NCBI GenBank assembly: GCA_033980235.1
Contig: CM067067.1
Coordinates: forward strand, 35,151,200-35,215,199
Direction of reading: 5' to 3'
From: Diadema setosum
Taxonomy: Eukaryota; Echinodermata; Echinoidea; Diadematoida; Diadematidae
DNA length: 64,000 bases
Part shown: positions 37,599-49,623 of the stretch, one piece after another
How the letters are laid out: each line of letters starts with the position of its first letter
Numbering within the stretch: position 1 is the first letter of the stretch
The notes under the pieces: model-generated
Told to the model about the DNA's origin: nothing
The model's input: only the letters and a program-made list of their open reading frames with translations
The model's database searches: none
Position numbers and translations under genes: made by a program

Positions 37599-37740
37599 CT
37601 AGGTACTGCATAGCCAGCCGGCCAGCTGGCCGGCCACTCACCTCAGCTCAGTGCTAAGTGCCATGGCACTGTGACTCCTCTCAGACTGGCGCCACCTTTT
37701 GGCCGGGAAAAAAGAGGAACGTATTTTTTTTTTGTATCAG
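37599..37740 (-). other. Inner domain of the right foldback arm with inward splice donor
   Basis: Read inward, the arm has GTGCCATGGCACTTAGC, an ATG (37664-37662) with good context, seven codons (MALSTEL) and the strong donor GAG|GTGAGT (exon end 37642). The left arm keeps the donor (after 32008), but its ATG frame hits TAG. Confidence 0.35.
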
Positions 37741-38200
37741 AGTGAAATGGTTTTATCAGAGTGAAATGGTTTTAGCGCAGTGAAATGGTTTCGTCTGAGT
37801 GATATGGTACGCCAAAGTGAAATGTGTTTTTGTGAAGAGTGAAATGAATTTGTATTTAAAAGTGAAATGTATTTTTGTGAAAAGTGAAATGGATCTTTAT
37901 GTAAAAGTGAAATGTATTTTTGTGAAAAGTGAAATGAATCTTTATGTAAAAGTGAAATGTATTTTTGTGAAAAGTGAAATGAATTTTAATTCAAAAGTGA
38001 AATGTATTTTTGTGAAAAGTGAGATGAAGTTTTATTCAAAAGTGAAATGTATTTTTGTGAAAAGTGAAATGAATTTTAATTTAAAAGTGAAATGTATTAT
38101 TGTGAAAAGTGAAATGTATTTTTATAAAAAGTAAAATCAATGTTTGTGAGTGAAATGTATTTGTTTAAAGTGAAATGAATATTGGCTGGAGTGAAATGAA
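37740..38200 (+). repeat. Right-arm tandem AGTGAAATG array
   Basis: About 20 units of roughly 22 bp in 45-bp dimers. The plus strand is open for 111 codons (37799-38134) with a 15-residue period VKCIFVKSEMN. Confidence 0.9.
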
Positions 38201-38237
38201 TTTTGTATTGTTTCCTTAATGGCGTTCCATATCTGCC

Positions 38238-39320
38238 AGACAGGACCAAGACAACCTGTAGCGAGTGATAGTATCGCAACAGTTGCAGACGATTCTGCGG
38301 GGAATGGCGGGAAGTGTGTGCGTTAAGCAATTAATCCACTTAGGAAACAAGGCTGTTTCCCGCTTCTCGACGTCGTCTTGCGGCATTGAAGGAAACAATT
38401 GGTTCCTCGCCAGATTTTCGGCATGTTCCCAACCCCACTCGAAACTTACACTCACTATCATTTCACTATAATGAGAAAACAAGTTTGTTGTTTTCTTGTT
38501 TTTTAATCGTACTAAGGCACCAGTCTGCTCATAAATTCGGTCAACCGTCTCACTAAGTTGCAAAATAATGATTCTTGCTACATCTTTTCTCTCTCTCTTT
38601 TTTTTTTCTTTTGGTCTAATTTATTAAGAAGCCTACGCTTTGATATAATGCAGTATTTATATCCCACCTAGAGTCACAGCAGGGTTGAAATTCGTGTCAT
38701 GTTCAAATACATCTTAAGTAAAGGGAGTGAAGTGAAATGGAATTTCATGCGTTCACCTATTTTCCCGATTATCATATCGGTTAGAGTGGCATATATGCAA
38801 ATTAGATGAAGTGATGGTGTCATGGATCCTCTTGTCTCTCATTGGCTCGCCTACAGAGCATTACTAGATTTCATTTACTTGGCAAGAAGATTTGATTATT
38901 TTCCTGCACTCCAAATTGATATAAAGCCCAGAGTCATAGATTAATTAATAGATTATCAACAAAGTGAAATGTTTTCTGGTATCAAATATGCACACACAAA
39001 TAAGCACGTAAGGAGGCCATGGCATTACTGGAAACGGCCACGCAAAACCTTAAGGGAAATCGGAGAAGTTTAAAAAGAAATATCTGATAAGTACTTCAGT
39101 AAGAATTCGAAACGTGGCGTCCTGTGAGACTCTGATATAACATTCGTGATCACATGGTATTGACGCCATGTGCGATTTTAAGAAGTCGACATTTCTTTGT
39201 GTTATGTGTTCACATGAGAACCAAAAATAATTCGTTAATTGTTGTTGTTTTTTTTTTTTTGGGGGGGGAATTTGTAAGAGAGATTGCTATTCTTTGACAT
39301 ACGAATCTATCTGAGTGCTG
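38238..39320. other. Noncoding interval right of the foldback element
   Basis: A 115-codon minus-strand frame (38216-38563) abuts the element end, but it matches no family I recognise and contains internal splice-like sites. A G-run follows poly(T) at 39249-39268. No gene is claimed. Confidence 0.35.
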
Positions 39321-39322
39321 CA

Positions 39323-39746
39323 AAGGAGGTATCAGTACCTCCTTGGTACAACCATGATCTTTCATAATACTGTTTTCAGCGTCTTGGAAAGAAGGAAAAA
39401 AATATGCCTTCAAGCGCATACAAAGTGTACACAAGTGTGTACGGAAATGACGTCATGTTGCAGTTATGGGGTCATCCCATGAGACCGACACCCACGAGTC
39501 ATACAGCCCACGAGTTCGACAATAGGCAAATACAGCCCATGAGTTCGACACTAGGTAAAAACAGCCCACGAGTTCGACAGCTACAACACGGGGTTTGATG
39601 TGTCGGTCTCGTCGGCCCTGTTTGCTTAGTGTCGAACTCATGGGCTGTATGACTCGTGGGCTGTATAACTCTTGGACTGTATGGCTCTCGGGTGATGGTC
39701 TTGTGACGTGCACCCGTAGTTATAGCAGGGAGGTATCGACCTCCCT
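39323..39746. mobile_element. Palindromic element with ACAGCCCACGAGTTCGAC repeats
   Basis: Hairpins AGGAGGTA/TACCTCCT (39323-39344) and AGGGAGGT/ACCTCCCT (39727-39746) mark the ends. Between them are 29-bp tandem units ACAGCCCACGAGTTCGACA (39503-39590) and their inverse (39628-39690), with GAGACCGACAC (39481) inverted at 39600. Confidence 0.55.
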
Positions 39747-40187
39747 GGTTATAGATACGCAGGACCAAAACAACTCTTTCGAGTCATTATACAGTGATGT
39801 GTTCGTGCATTTCTCAATGTGTGTCAGATTTCGGTCAGAATTTCGCTAATCCTTGGGTTCGTTTCATTGTGGTCATGGAATACAATATCTCTCCAAGCTG
39901 TATAAATTCTTAAGCTCAGCAATGATGAAGTTATATTCAGTTTGCTGAAAAATACCTTACTCCTTAATATCAATCTGATGACTCGAATATATCTTTTAAA
40001 TCACTGCTCCCAATGGTATAGAATACCTCTAAGCCGAAAATGAGACAAAAAAAGGTGCGTTCTAACGAATCTCCTGAATTACGAAGCTTATTTCATTTTC
40101 TGATAAACGAACCTTCGGAATAATATGATCTTTGGAATTATATGACCTTCGGAATAACGAACTATATATGCCTATCTCTTCCAGAAG

Positions 40188-40385
40188 GCCCTGCCATCAT
40201 TATTACCCCAGTATTGCCAGGTATACCCATTTATGCGCCTGGATCGAGAGGGACGGCATGGGTAAAAACATTTTGTCCAAGAAAGTAAGCACTCGGCAGG
40301 ATTCGAACTCGCGATTTCCGTTTAAAAGTCGAGAGTCTTATACAATAGACCTAGGACCTATACCACATCCAAGCTGTACAAAAAA
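40188..40385 (-). mobile_element. tRNA-derived SINE, minus strand
   Basis: On the minus strand a B box AGTTCGAATCC (complement of 40299-40309) lies 3' of an A-box-like GTATAAGAC segment. It is followed by a body with ACCTGGCAATACTGGGG and GGCAGGGCC. Confidence 0.7.
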
Positions 40386-42968
40386 TTAAGTGTGGTAAAC
40401 ATTAATTCTTTTTTTTTTTTATTTGCAGCGGCCTAGTATCAACTTTATTATAGCTTCGTTTTCACAATATGAGAGACAACACTATCATGCAATAGTAGGC
40501 AACCCATCTATTCTTTTTTTTTCTTTTTTCCCTTTTTTTTTGAGGGGAGGGGGTTGCTTTTTCACTGGAAGCATCGCAAACAATGCTTTCAAGGAGGGAC
40601 TGAAAAGGCGTGAGTGAAAGAAGTGCATGCATGGGGCTTCGCATCTGCTGCAGCACGTTGCCGACGCATGAAGTTCTCCTCTGCCCAACCCACTCAACTC
40701 CCTGGTGACGTTCGGACGTCGTTCAACGTCAAAACAAAATGCTATGCAAAACAGACTGTACACGACTGTCACGTTGTGATCTGCTGGTTCAGAGTCTGGG
40801 GAAAGGACTATTACGCAAAGCCTAAAAACGCACATCTGTTGTTTCGTGCCCAAAAAGTCGCCATACGTGCTGTTCGACCATAATTGTTATATTCGTTGAA
40901 GTACGTCAGTGAACATGGCTGTTTAACGTGCCCGTCGACTGAACTTCGGATGTTAGGTACTCTATCGTGGAAATTTGATTAATTCCCGAGTCCCACTCTT
41001 CATCAACACACGTTAGAAGGATCATAGGTACACATAGGAAATCTTTCTCTGCTTCGAATTCAATTAAGATGCTACTTCCAGCTTTACATTTCAAATTCTG
41101 ATTGGTTCCTGCTGATATCAAATTACACTGCGAACGCAACTTGGAATTAATTCAGAGCATGCCGTATAAAGCGCACCACTAAAAGATTTATTATAACAAA
41201 ACTCAACTTGACTAAACAGGAACACGCGACTCTCAGTTGTTTTTTGAAACCATGAAAGCTGCAAGAACACATCTCCATGTCTCGGCACATGTTGCCAATC
41301 AGCGATGTTTCAGGGCGAATTATTTCCTTGCCGACACGAATGGAAATATCTGATCACTTTCATTTCTCGCGCTTGTGACAGTAACACTTACAGCGCGAGA
41401 GAACCTTATCCGAAACACATTACATTATTTCCGCCCTCCGGGACCGATGAGGGAAAACTCGCTTCATTCACGTAGTTGTAATTGGATCAGCAAGACTTGA
41501 TTCAGCGATAAGTAAATTCAGGCAGTGAAGCCTGAAATAATCATAAAACTGCGAGAATATTTAACTCGTTGACTCTAAATATGAACTTTCTTTCTTTCTT
41601 TCTTTTTGACATCGTGTAGCCTTTTTTTCCCCCTCTCTTGATCTCTCTCCCTGTGCGTGCATATGTCTGTGTGTATGTTTTGGATGGGTGGGTGTACCTG
41701 TCAATTCGGTCATGTTGTCATGGAGATTATCCATTAACATTGACGGGTGCAATGACAAAGGGCTTTGACTGAGTGCATTATCCAGCGATTCACAGTTTAC
41801 AGACCTTCATCTCAAAGTGAAAGACACTTGCAGTTTCTTTCAAGGTTGACGAGATCACTTAATATCCTCATTTTTACGAAAATTAACCCGAAATATCTCT
41901 CGTGTATTGACGGGCACATCATAACGTCATTGTGATAATGTAAAGCAAGCATGATGGAAGCTCGCTAATTATGTCCCCCCCACCCCCCCCCCCCCCCCCC
42001 CCCGATGTTTTGACAAGGTAAACCGCATTGTCACACCAAACTGTGTAGCCTACATAGGAGGCATAGGCCTACTGTGTTTACCCCCTCCCCTCACCCCTCC
42101 ACTATCCCCTTTATCCCCTCCTCCACCCCTTCATCCAATGCACCCTTAACCAACACGGAGAAGTTCGGAGCTAAAAGTGCTTCGAGAGGTCACCCCAAAA
42201 CGCTCACTTCCTCTCGATGAGAAATCAGTTAAGATGGGAGCTGCGGTTTTCTCTTCAGTTGACATTACCGAGCTATATATTACTTCGTGATTGACACCAA
42301 TTTGCCAAGTATATGATTTCCACATTTGCCTTTCTTTTCTGCCCGTCTGTCTTTTCTTTTCTTTTTTTTTTTAAACAAACGAAAAGCTGAAACTGACCGC
42401 GTAAATTTGGACTTAATTTCCAAGGGCCTATATGGTTCGCATTGCCTGCGTCCGGAAGAAGTCTAAAATAACATAATTGCTGGTGATAGCTAATTTCTGT
42501 TTGAATGTAAAGATAAGCGGGAGGGGGGGGGGGGGGGAGAGTCGCTTTGGGCAAAATAATGTGTTAGACCCATAATGAAAATTCCAATAGCTTTCACATT
42601 TGTCTCTGTTTATGGGACTTTGCCTCACGGAATATTATGTGGTGCTGTTTTTTCCCCTTCAAGTAACAACTCAACAGCAGTGGGCGGAGATAAAGTCTAC
42701 AATTGCAATCCTTGACTCGCTGTTATATAGATATTTTAAAGATGGATTTCATGCACAGCGTGTTCAAGTTGAAATTCATCAATGGAGTTTGATTAAACAA
42801 AGAGAATATGAGTTTTTGTTCGTTCGTTGTTTTTTAATCACAATCCGACGTACAAGAAGACACCTGGAACTGTACATTGTAAAGTTTGCGACGTTTTAAC
42901 GCAACAGTTTGTTTAATGGTGGTTACGAGCAAATGTTATGGGGTGATGTTTTGTGATCACATGTCAGG
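40386..42968. other. Noncoding interval
   Basis: Contains poly(T)/G runs near 40514-40555, (TTTC)n at 41585-41608, a poly(C) run at 41976-42003 and a poly(G) run at 42519-42538. Open frames of up to 122 codons have no recognisable family. Confidence 0.35.
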
Positions 42969-43194
42969 TAAGACTCGACATTTATAGCGGTGGCATAGAG
43001 CCTCTAAAACTTGATGTCGGGTCACCAAATTTCCAAAAAGGCTATCTTGTCGGTGGCCCGATAGGACAATAAGATCCAAAAGGGATTGTTATGCTTCCTT
43101 TTATTTCGTGCCATCAAACAAAATTTCAGATTTTCAAAGATTTTAGTGGCCCTATCAACCGGCCACCAGAAAAAAAAAATTGTGTCAAGCCCTG
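42969..43194. mobile_element. Diverged copy of the GGTGGCCC hAT-like MITE
   Basis: The ends GACTCGACATTTATA and GTGTCAAGCCCTG match the decayed termini of the 2569 element, and the interior keeps GGTGGCCCGATAGG and ACCGGCCACCAG. Confidence 0.55.
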
Positions 43195-43254
43195 TGTTAT
43201 GTATAATAATTTCTTGCTTTATACGTCCAATCTTAATCTGACGGCTATCACAGT

Positions 43255-43316
43255 TCCGCTTTCAATTCCAATTTCAATTTCAATTTCAATTTCAGTTTCA
43301 ATTTCAATTCTTTTTC
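43255..43316. repeat. (TTTCAA)n microsatellite
   Basis: About nine imperfect 6-bp units. Confidence 0.9.
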
Positions 43317-45174
43317 ATGTTTCTCAATGAAAATGCATTACATTTAACAAAATAAAATGATAGTGGTTATACATGATATCCAGCTTGCATGTACAATCAA
43401 ACATTATTAAGAAAAACATAGCGGTCAATATCTCAAAGTTGAAATTTGAGCTGGTTAATATATTAACTATTTTGAACAAGGAGTGTCTCATAAGTCGACA
43501 TCACTTGGAATTGCTCCTTAGACATTTTAGACACGTTAGATGAGGGTAGCCGCCAAGACGTCGTCGGTAAACCTGTTGTTTCTCTTTGTGTGTGTGTCTG
43601 TGTTTGTTTGTTTTTGTTTTTTTACTTTTATGGCGTTGAAATTATCTCGCCCTTAAAGATCAGACTTGCAGTTATTTCAGTTTATCACCATTTCAGTTTA
43701 TTCACTTTGATCTGCTAAGAAAAGCAGGACAAAAACAACGACTAGCATCACAAAAATGCATGTATGCCAATTTTATACAAAAAATATTTGTCAGTGATAG
43801 ATTGTGGGGAATCATTCCTGAAATCCCCCAACCCTCGTTCTGAAAGGCAGGGCAAGCTAAAATTAACTTAGCATCAATTATTTGTGTATATACAGGGCGC
43901 CATTGTAAAGCACTTAGCAAACTGAATGTGCTTACCCTGTATTTTTAAAGAAAACATGAATAGATAATAGATAGAATAAATTTGTTTAGGCGAAGATCGC
44001 AACAGGCACACGCAATTTCATGTGAAAAAAATGTAGGCTGCCTTGAAGGACAACTGAACTGAGGGATGGAAATTATTCACAAGTGTGAGATCTCAACTCA
44101 CGACTAAATCAAACAAAATCAAAATCTGATTATTTCTTCCATGGAACCCAGATTCTCATATCATGTCAGGAGAGTCGGATAAGTTTGCCAAGTTAGAACC
44201 GCTACGTTAGGGAGCCACGAAATCCTCCGCTACGCGCCTAGTTTATTATTCGCGTCTTGCGCCGAATTGATGTTAAAAGGAGAATGATTCTCACGTGCAT
44301 AGGTTTGAGTTGGAAATCATATTGATCGATTCCTTACAAGGAAGAAAAAAAGCCACGTCTCATTTTAGAAAGAGATGTCAAAGGTTCCCACGTAAAGACC
44401 TATATATACTCACTATGCTTCTTCCCAAGTAAGGGTCCTAATAATCAAAACGTTGTAGGCCTTCTCAGAATCGGAGGTGTAGATTCGTGATGACTTAATT
44501 CAGGATTAGCTACCTTTCAGTTAGAATATTCCGTTGCGGATAAATCACATGTAGCAAGACGGTATACCCGCAAATACCTCCGCGGTGTCTTTTAGCCTCG
44601 CTCATGTGCTCTTTAGTGTGATATCTTCGGGGATATGTCACACCTGAAGGTGTTAAGTGAAAAAGTTCCGAAGTTCCCCACCCCCGTTTAATAAAGTCTC
44701 GCTTGGTCGAGAAGTTAACCCCTTCCTGCGCTGAAAATAAAGCTAGACATTCTCGAAGGAATCTTCAACATCACTATCCGTTGAAGTGTCCCCCTTCCAT
44801 CCTTTTTATAGACCCGTCATATCTTTTTCGTTTTCTTTCCTTTTTTTTTTTTTGCTGGGGGTAAAGATTAGATTAAATTGTCAACGGAACATTACAGATC
44901 CAATCAACAAATTAGATTTGATCCTTATCTCCTGACACGCTACCAGTTGGCCATGTCGTGACATGCAGGCAATGTGCGTGGAAGGAGTGCGTGAGAAAGA
45001 GGAACGGGCATGTGTGTGTTTGTTTTTTGCTTTTTCTTTGAATTTGTGTGAAGGCGCGTGTTTCAACGAGTTCCGGCAGCTGTTTCTGCAATACTTGGCT
45101 AGTTTCTACAAGTCACTTTGCGTTTGTCAGGGAGTGAAAATTGAGTTAAATATATTGTGATGGTGATGGTGATG
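43317..45174. other. Noncoding interval
   Basis: No gene or complete element recognised. Confidence 0.35.
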
Positions 45175-45328
45175 ATAGCGAAAGTTAGATCTGCGACGCG
45201 AACTCTAAAGACGACGCTATTAGGCAAAAAATGGTGTTCTGCACATGCACAAGACAGCTGTTTACATTGTCCATCCGGTGAGGAGGCGTCGTCTTAACGT
45301 TCGCGTCGCAGATTTAAAGCTCGCTAAT
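45175..45328. mobile_element. 154-bp CpG-rich MITE
   Basis: Inverted arms ATAGCGAAAGTTAGATCTGC and GCAGATTTAAAGCTCGCTAA continue through GACGCGAAC and AAGACGACGC. The right end recurs at 56795-56821 (AATCTAAAGCTCCCTAATG). Confidence 0.65.
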
Positions 45329-47044
45329 GATAACGATAACGACGAAGCTACTGCTGCTTCAGATGAGTTCAAGTGCTATTATTTTTGTTATCATTGCTGT
45401 CATCATGATTATTGTTAATAACATTCATGTTATTATTGTTAACAACAGTGTGATTACTGTATATCATATTACAATATTGTCCCAATTATTCCACCATCAA
45501 ATTTAATGATGAATATTTCAGCATTCTGGTGTCCCGGCAATCTACAAACTTCTCTTTTCAGTGGGTCCCTCTAATCTCCACCCCAAGTTATTCATCACTC
45601 AAATGTTTCTCTTCTTTAATTCCCATCTAAAGTTCCCTCCTTTGTTACCTCCTTTTTTTATCACTCATTTTTGATCACTTATGCCATGTACATGTATACT
45701 TTGACATCTCTTTCATTTTATTCACATTTCTTTCATTTTATTCACATTGTTCCCATGTGCTGTTGATTATGTAGGAGATGGAGAAAAACATAAACTTGAA
45801 AGTTGAAACTTGACTTGATTCTAGAAACCTTACGCAAGTTGGCAATCTCTGCCGATATTTATAGGCCTACACATGCCGCGTCCTTGCCATTCCACCTGTC
45901 CAACCAAGGTTACTAGCTCCATTCAATTATCTTAACCCTTTCGTTATCACGGGCAACCCTATTGCTTTCAAGGTCAATTTCAAGTTGAAATGGCGGCACT
46001 TAAGTTCACAGGGACCGTTAAGTAATCGATCCAACGCGCGAATAAAGACGATTTCATTGGCCAAGTGCAGACTGCACACACACACACACACGCACACACA
46101 CACACACACACGTACGTAGATGCATATTATGCTAGACTAAGTTTGGGAGCTTGTTGTGGGGTACCACATTTTCGTAGATAGAACATCATAATGATTCAGT
46201 GATATCACGCATTACGTAGGCTATTATGATACCGCGGATTATCATTTTTTTTTAACCTATTACATTGATTAGACGGTAGCCTGAAATGTAAAAAAAAAAA
46301 GACATGACTAAAAAGAAGAAGACATGATTTAACTTTATTTGTTTCCAACACTTAACACGTTATGTTTAAATCATTATCAGGGTTACCTTTTGTGCATGCG
46401 TGAACATGCGTCTCTCTCTATTCAAGCCCACCTCCCCCCCCCCCCCAAAAAAAAAAAAAAAAAAAATCGACAGGACGATCGAAACAATCTATAAAACATA
46501 AGAACATATGACAAAACTCGAGTGGTGAGATTCGTGAATATTGCACCTGTTTCTTCTAAATAAAACCCACATGTGTAGGCCTAAATAAATGCGGAACAAT
46601 GTATCCAATTATAACTGTATTTTCACCTATGTGGCACGAATTGGTAACATGTGACACAAAATTACGCCAAATTTTAGTCCAACCATGGAGCTAAGGTAGT
46701 TCCATGGTCCAACTGTGTTACCTGCCTTCTATGGCAAAGTGAAGAAAGTTTACGATCTGCGATTTAGTTACAGATATGATCCAAATTTATACAAGCTAAT
46801 TAGATTTTGTTTGATATTTCATGTACGCGCTTCAACAAACCCTCAGTATTGCTATTTCTTCGTACGCAGAGCTGTCATCGATGAGTAACTCGTGTCCGTC
46901 ACTCGTAGCCAGATCTCAAAGCGAAGAATTGATGTTCTTCCTTCGAATGACGGCAATCCAGACCCACCGTAAATAGCCTTGAGGTGGCTGGGGTTTGCAG
47001 ACTAATCACATGACGGGAACGCATCATCAAACCACGTTTTTACG
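45329..47044. other. Noncoding interval with simple repeats
   Basis: Includes a CA tract (46074-46111) and a poly(C)-poly(A) junction (46433-46466). No gene recognised. Confidence 0.4.
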
Positions 47045-47765
47045 GTTAAACGTATGAGCAAGTTCTTAGAGAGCAAATCCATCCCCAAAATAAATAACCT
47101 TCAAGAGAGAGAGAAAATCCATCCACAAAAGGAATAATCATCAAAAGAAAGAGGAAATTATTCCCTACTGAACGATACAAAAATGACAAAAATCGGATAA
47201 GAAATAAGGAAGATATGACATTTTGAAATTTCACTTTTTCTTTTTGAAAACATGTCTTGACCAGTCCTTATTCAAATAAGCCAGTTGATGATGTCATACC
47301 TTCACAATTTTCCATGTATGTTTTATATGAAATTCGGAAAATTTGTAACTATAAGCTAACACAAGCGAAGGCATGTTCCCATACCAAGACATATCAGAGT
47401 TAACATTTTATTTTGTTCTTTTTTATTTTGGGTGGTCTTGAGGCAAGTTTTATATCAGTATTCTATACAACTAGGAAACATAAGATTTTTGTCATTTCTT
47501 TATACGAAATGAATAAGAAACTGTGTGAGAGCATGACATCGTCAACTTTCTGATTTGAATACTCATATACTGGTTAAGAAATGCTTTCGAAAAAAAACTT
47601 AAAGATATTTCAAAATATCATAGATAATCTTCCTTATTCCTCATGCGATTTTTGTCATTTTTGTATCGTGCTGTGGGGATTTTTTTTTCTCTTTCGTTTG
47701 AAATTGATTCATTTTTGGGGAGATTTCCTCTTTAAATCATCTATGCCGCTTGCCATCATGTTACC
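47045..47765. mobile_element. Diverged 0.7-kb palindrome (foldback MITE)
   Basis: Blocks on the left, such as GATACAAAAATGACAAAAAT, AGGAAGATATGACATTTTG and GTTGATGATGTCAT, recur in reverse complement on the right at 47630-47675, 47610 and 47537. The pairing extends over about 300 bp per arm with many mismatches. Confidence 0.55.
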
Positions 47766-48789
47766 GATTGCTTCATAGACAATAATTCTTCTGGCAAATG
47801 GCGAGTCTGACACTAACTGTAGCACGCCAGTCATTACAATGGACTCTTGTGGGTTCTCTAACACTTTGTCGAGTACATTGGAATAGCAGTAATGATACTG
47901 ACGAGGCTGCCCTGGGTAATTAAGACAATATATTTACATCAAAATATTCAGATTATTGGAGGGAGAGTCAAAGAAGAAAGAGGGAATGTCAGAACTATAG
48001 AATTTGTCAGGTGTGATTGATGGAGGTAAAACTGTTTCGTTTTTTGAGGCGGCGCATGTTTTCATTTGAGTTGAAGAGGGACTGATATGTTTCACTAAAA
48101 TTTGCCATTAAGCCTTTTAGGCAGGGCCTTAGCCTCCTTTTTAAAGGGACATCAGACTTGAGTTTGAACATCACCCCATCCTCTTATGAAAAGTTCAGAA
48201 TTGAACAAGAATAGCTTTATATTCATGTGCCTGGACACGTTACTCGAAACACATTATGGAGACTGTTTTTTTTTTGTATCTTCCAGAATTCTTCGATATT
48301 TTTTTTTCTCTCTCTCAATTCTAACATAGCTCTCAGTACGGGAAGTCATTTCAACTACGGGCACATGATACCCTTCTCGAACTCCTCCATTTCCGACTCC
48401 CTTCCACTCGCATGTTGACTCGCAGTAGTGTGTACTCCACACATGAGGTACACATAAACAAAAGCACACACACACACACACACGCACACAGAAATCCGTC
48501 AGAGACCCTGTTTGATACTCAGTATTTAACGTATGCTTCGAACTATAGATGAAACCACATTGGATTTAAACGTCAATAGAGATAAGTCTGAGAAAGCGAA
48601 GTAGATCTAAAGAAAGATGTTTGAATAGATGTATAGACGGAAAGAAATATAGATAGATCTATACAGACAGAAATACACTTATGTACTATTATATAGAGAA
48701 TAGATGGATACAGATAGGTGGAATGATAACTCAAGTAAGAAATGTGTGCAGTAGATGATCTGAAAGAAAGAAATAAAGAAAGACCGGTC

Positions 48790-48847
<58 letters not shown>

Positions 48848-49450
48848 CAGATAGACAGATAGATAAAGACAAACAGCTGAAATGCAATAATACGTATCAC
48901 ACACATTGTATCAATCCACCTGCCTGTCTGTCTTTCTATGTTGGTACATGCATCGATTTTCTGTATCTCCACTGTATTTAACATCTCTGTGTGTTTCGGT
49001 ATCATAGTCGTAGATGATAGTCGGTGTCCGTGAGAGAGCGGAAGAAGTGGGAAAGGAGAATCTTGTTAATAGTGTCACTCATCGTGAATGAAGATGACAT
49101 CGTATGACAGTGATGACCATGTCCCGTCGCATCCGTTCGCTTCGCGACAGAAGCTATACTCTGAGTCTTCACCTTGTGAACAGGTGTTTATTTCTCACCA
49201 TGTACCTCCCTCCTTAAACCTGGAACATCCCTTATTATGTTCTTGACATCTCGAACAAGTTGTGCATTTTTTGTTGCTTGCTTATTTGTTGTTGTTTGTT
49301 TGTTTGTTTTTTTTTTTTTGGGGGGGGGGGGGTAGGGGTGGGCTACAAAGAATGTCCAGTCATGATCGGTTACTGTCCTCTTCAATCCTGGTCAGTCTGG
49401 ATTAATCGTATTGTTGAGTCATTGTAGATACAGATTCAGACACGAGCGCA
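47766..49450. other. Noncoding interval with microsatellites
   Basis: Includes (CA)n near 48467-48489, (GATA)n at 48788-48865 and a T-run/G-run junction at 49308-49332. No gene recognised. Confidence 0.4.
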
Positions 49451-49462
49451 GGCGCGCGCGCG

Positions 49463-49494
<32 letters not shown>
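49451..49494. repeat. (GC)n-(CA)n tract
   Basis: About ten GC units pass directly into about twelve CA units. Alternating purine-pyrimidine sequence of this kind favours Z-DNA. Confidence 0.9.
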
Positions 49495-49502
<8 letters not shown>

Positions 49503-49504
49503 CT

Positions 49505-49623
49505 GGGTCCTGTTGCATAACAGTTCATATCAAACATAAGTCAGGAAATCACACATAAATCTGTGAATCTGTGGCAAATACCTGACTTTATGTTTGATTG
49601 TATATTTTCATGCAACAGGGCCC
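49505..49623. mobile_element. 119-bp MITE with GGGCCCTGTTGCAT ends
   Basis: GGGTCCTGTTGCATAA on the left and TCATGCAACAGGGCCC on the right are inverted, with internal AACATAAGTCAGG/CCTGACTTTATGTT pairing, giving a near-complete hairpin. Confidence 0.7.

Larger units (their letters stand above)
31457..38231. mobile_element. 6.8-kb foldback (TU-like) transposon with AGTGAAATG arm repeats
   Basis: TCTGCC is duplicated directly outside both ends (31451-31456 and 38232-38237). The inverted arms (31457-32054 and 37599-38231) begin TATGGAACGCCATTAAGG. Each has an outer domain of about 22-bp tandem repeats (AAAAGTGAAATGTATTTTTG type, in 45-bp pairs) and an inner unique domain with CCGGCCAAAAGGTGGCGCCA, a GTGCCATGGCAC palindrome and AGCCGGCCAGCTGGCCGGC. 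This outer-repeat/inner-domain layout is that of foldback elements such as the sea-urchin TU family. No transposase was recognised in the 5.5-kb interior, which instead has exon-like segments and later insertions. Confidence 0.88.

Noticed and set aside
38216..38563. 115-codon minus-strand gene next to the foldback element
   Set aside because: It runs into the transposon end, matches no family I know and has no start or splice support.
40485..40853. 122-codon minus-strand gene
   Set aside because: The C-terminal half is a translation of a poly(T)/G-rich tract, and the rest has no recognisable domain.
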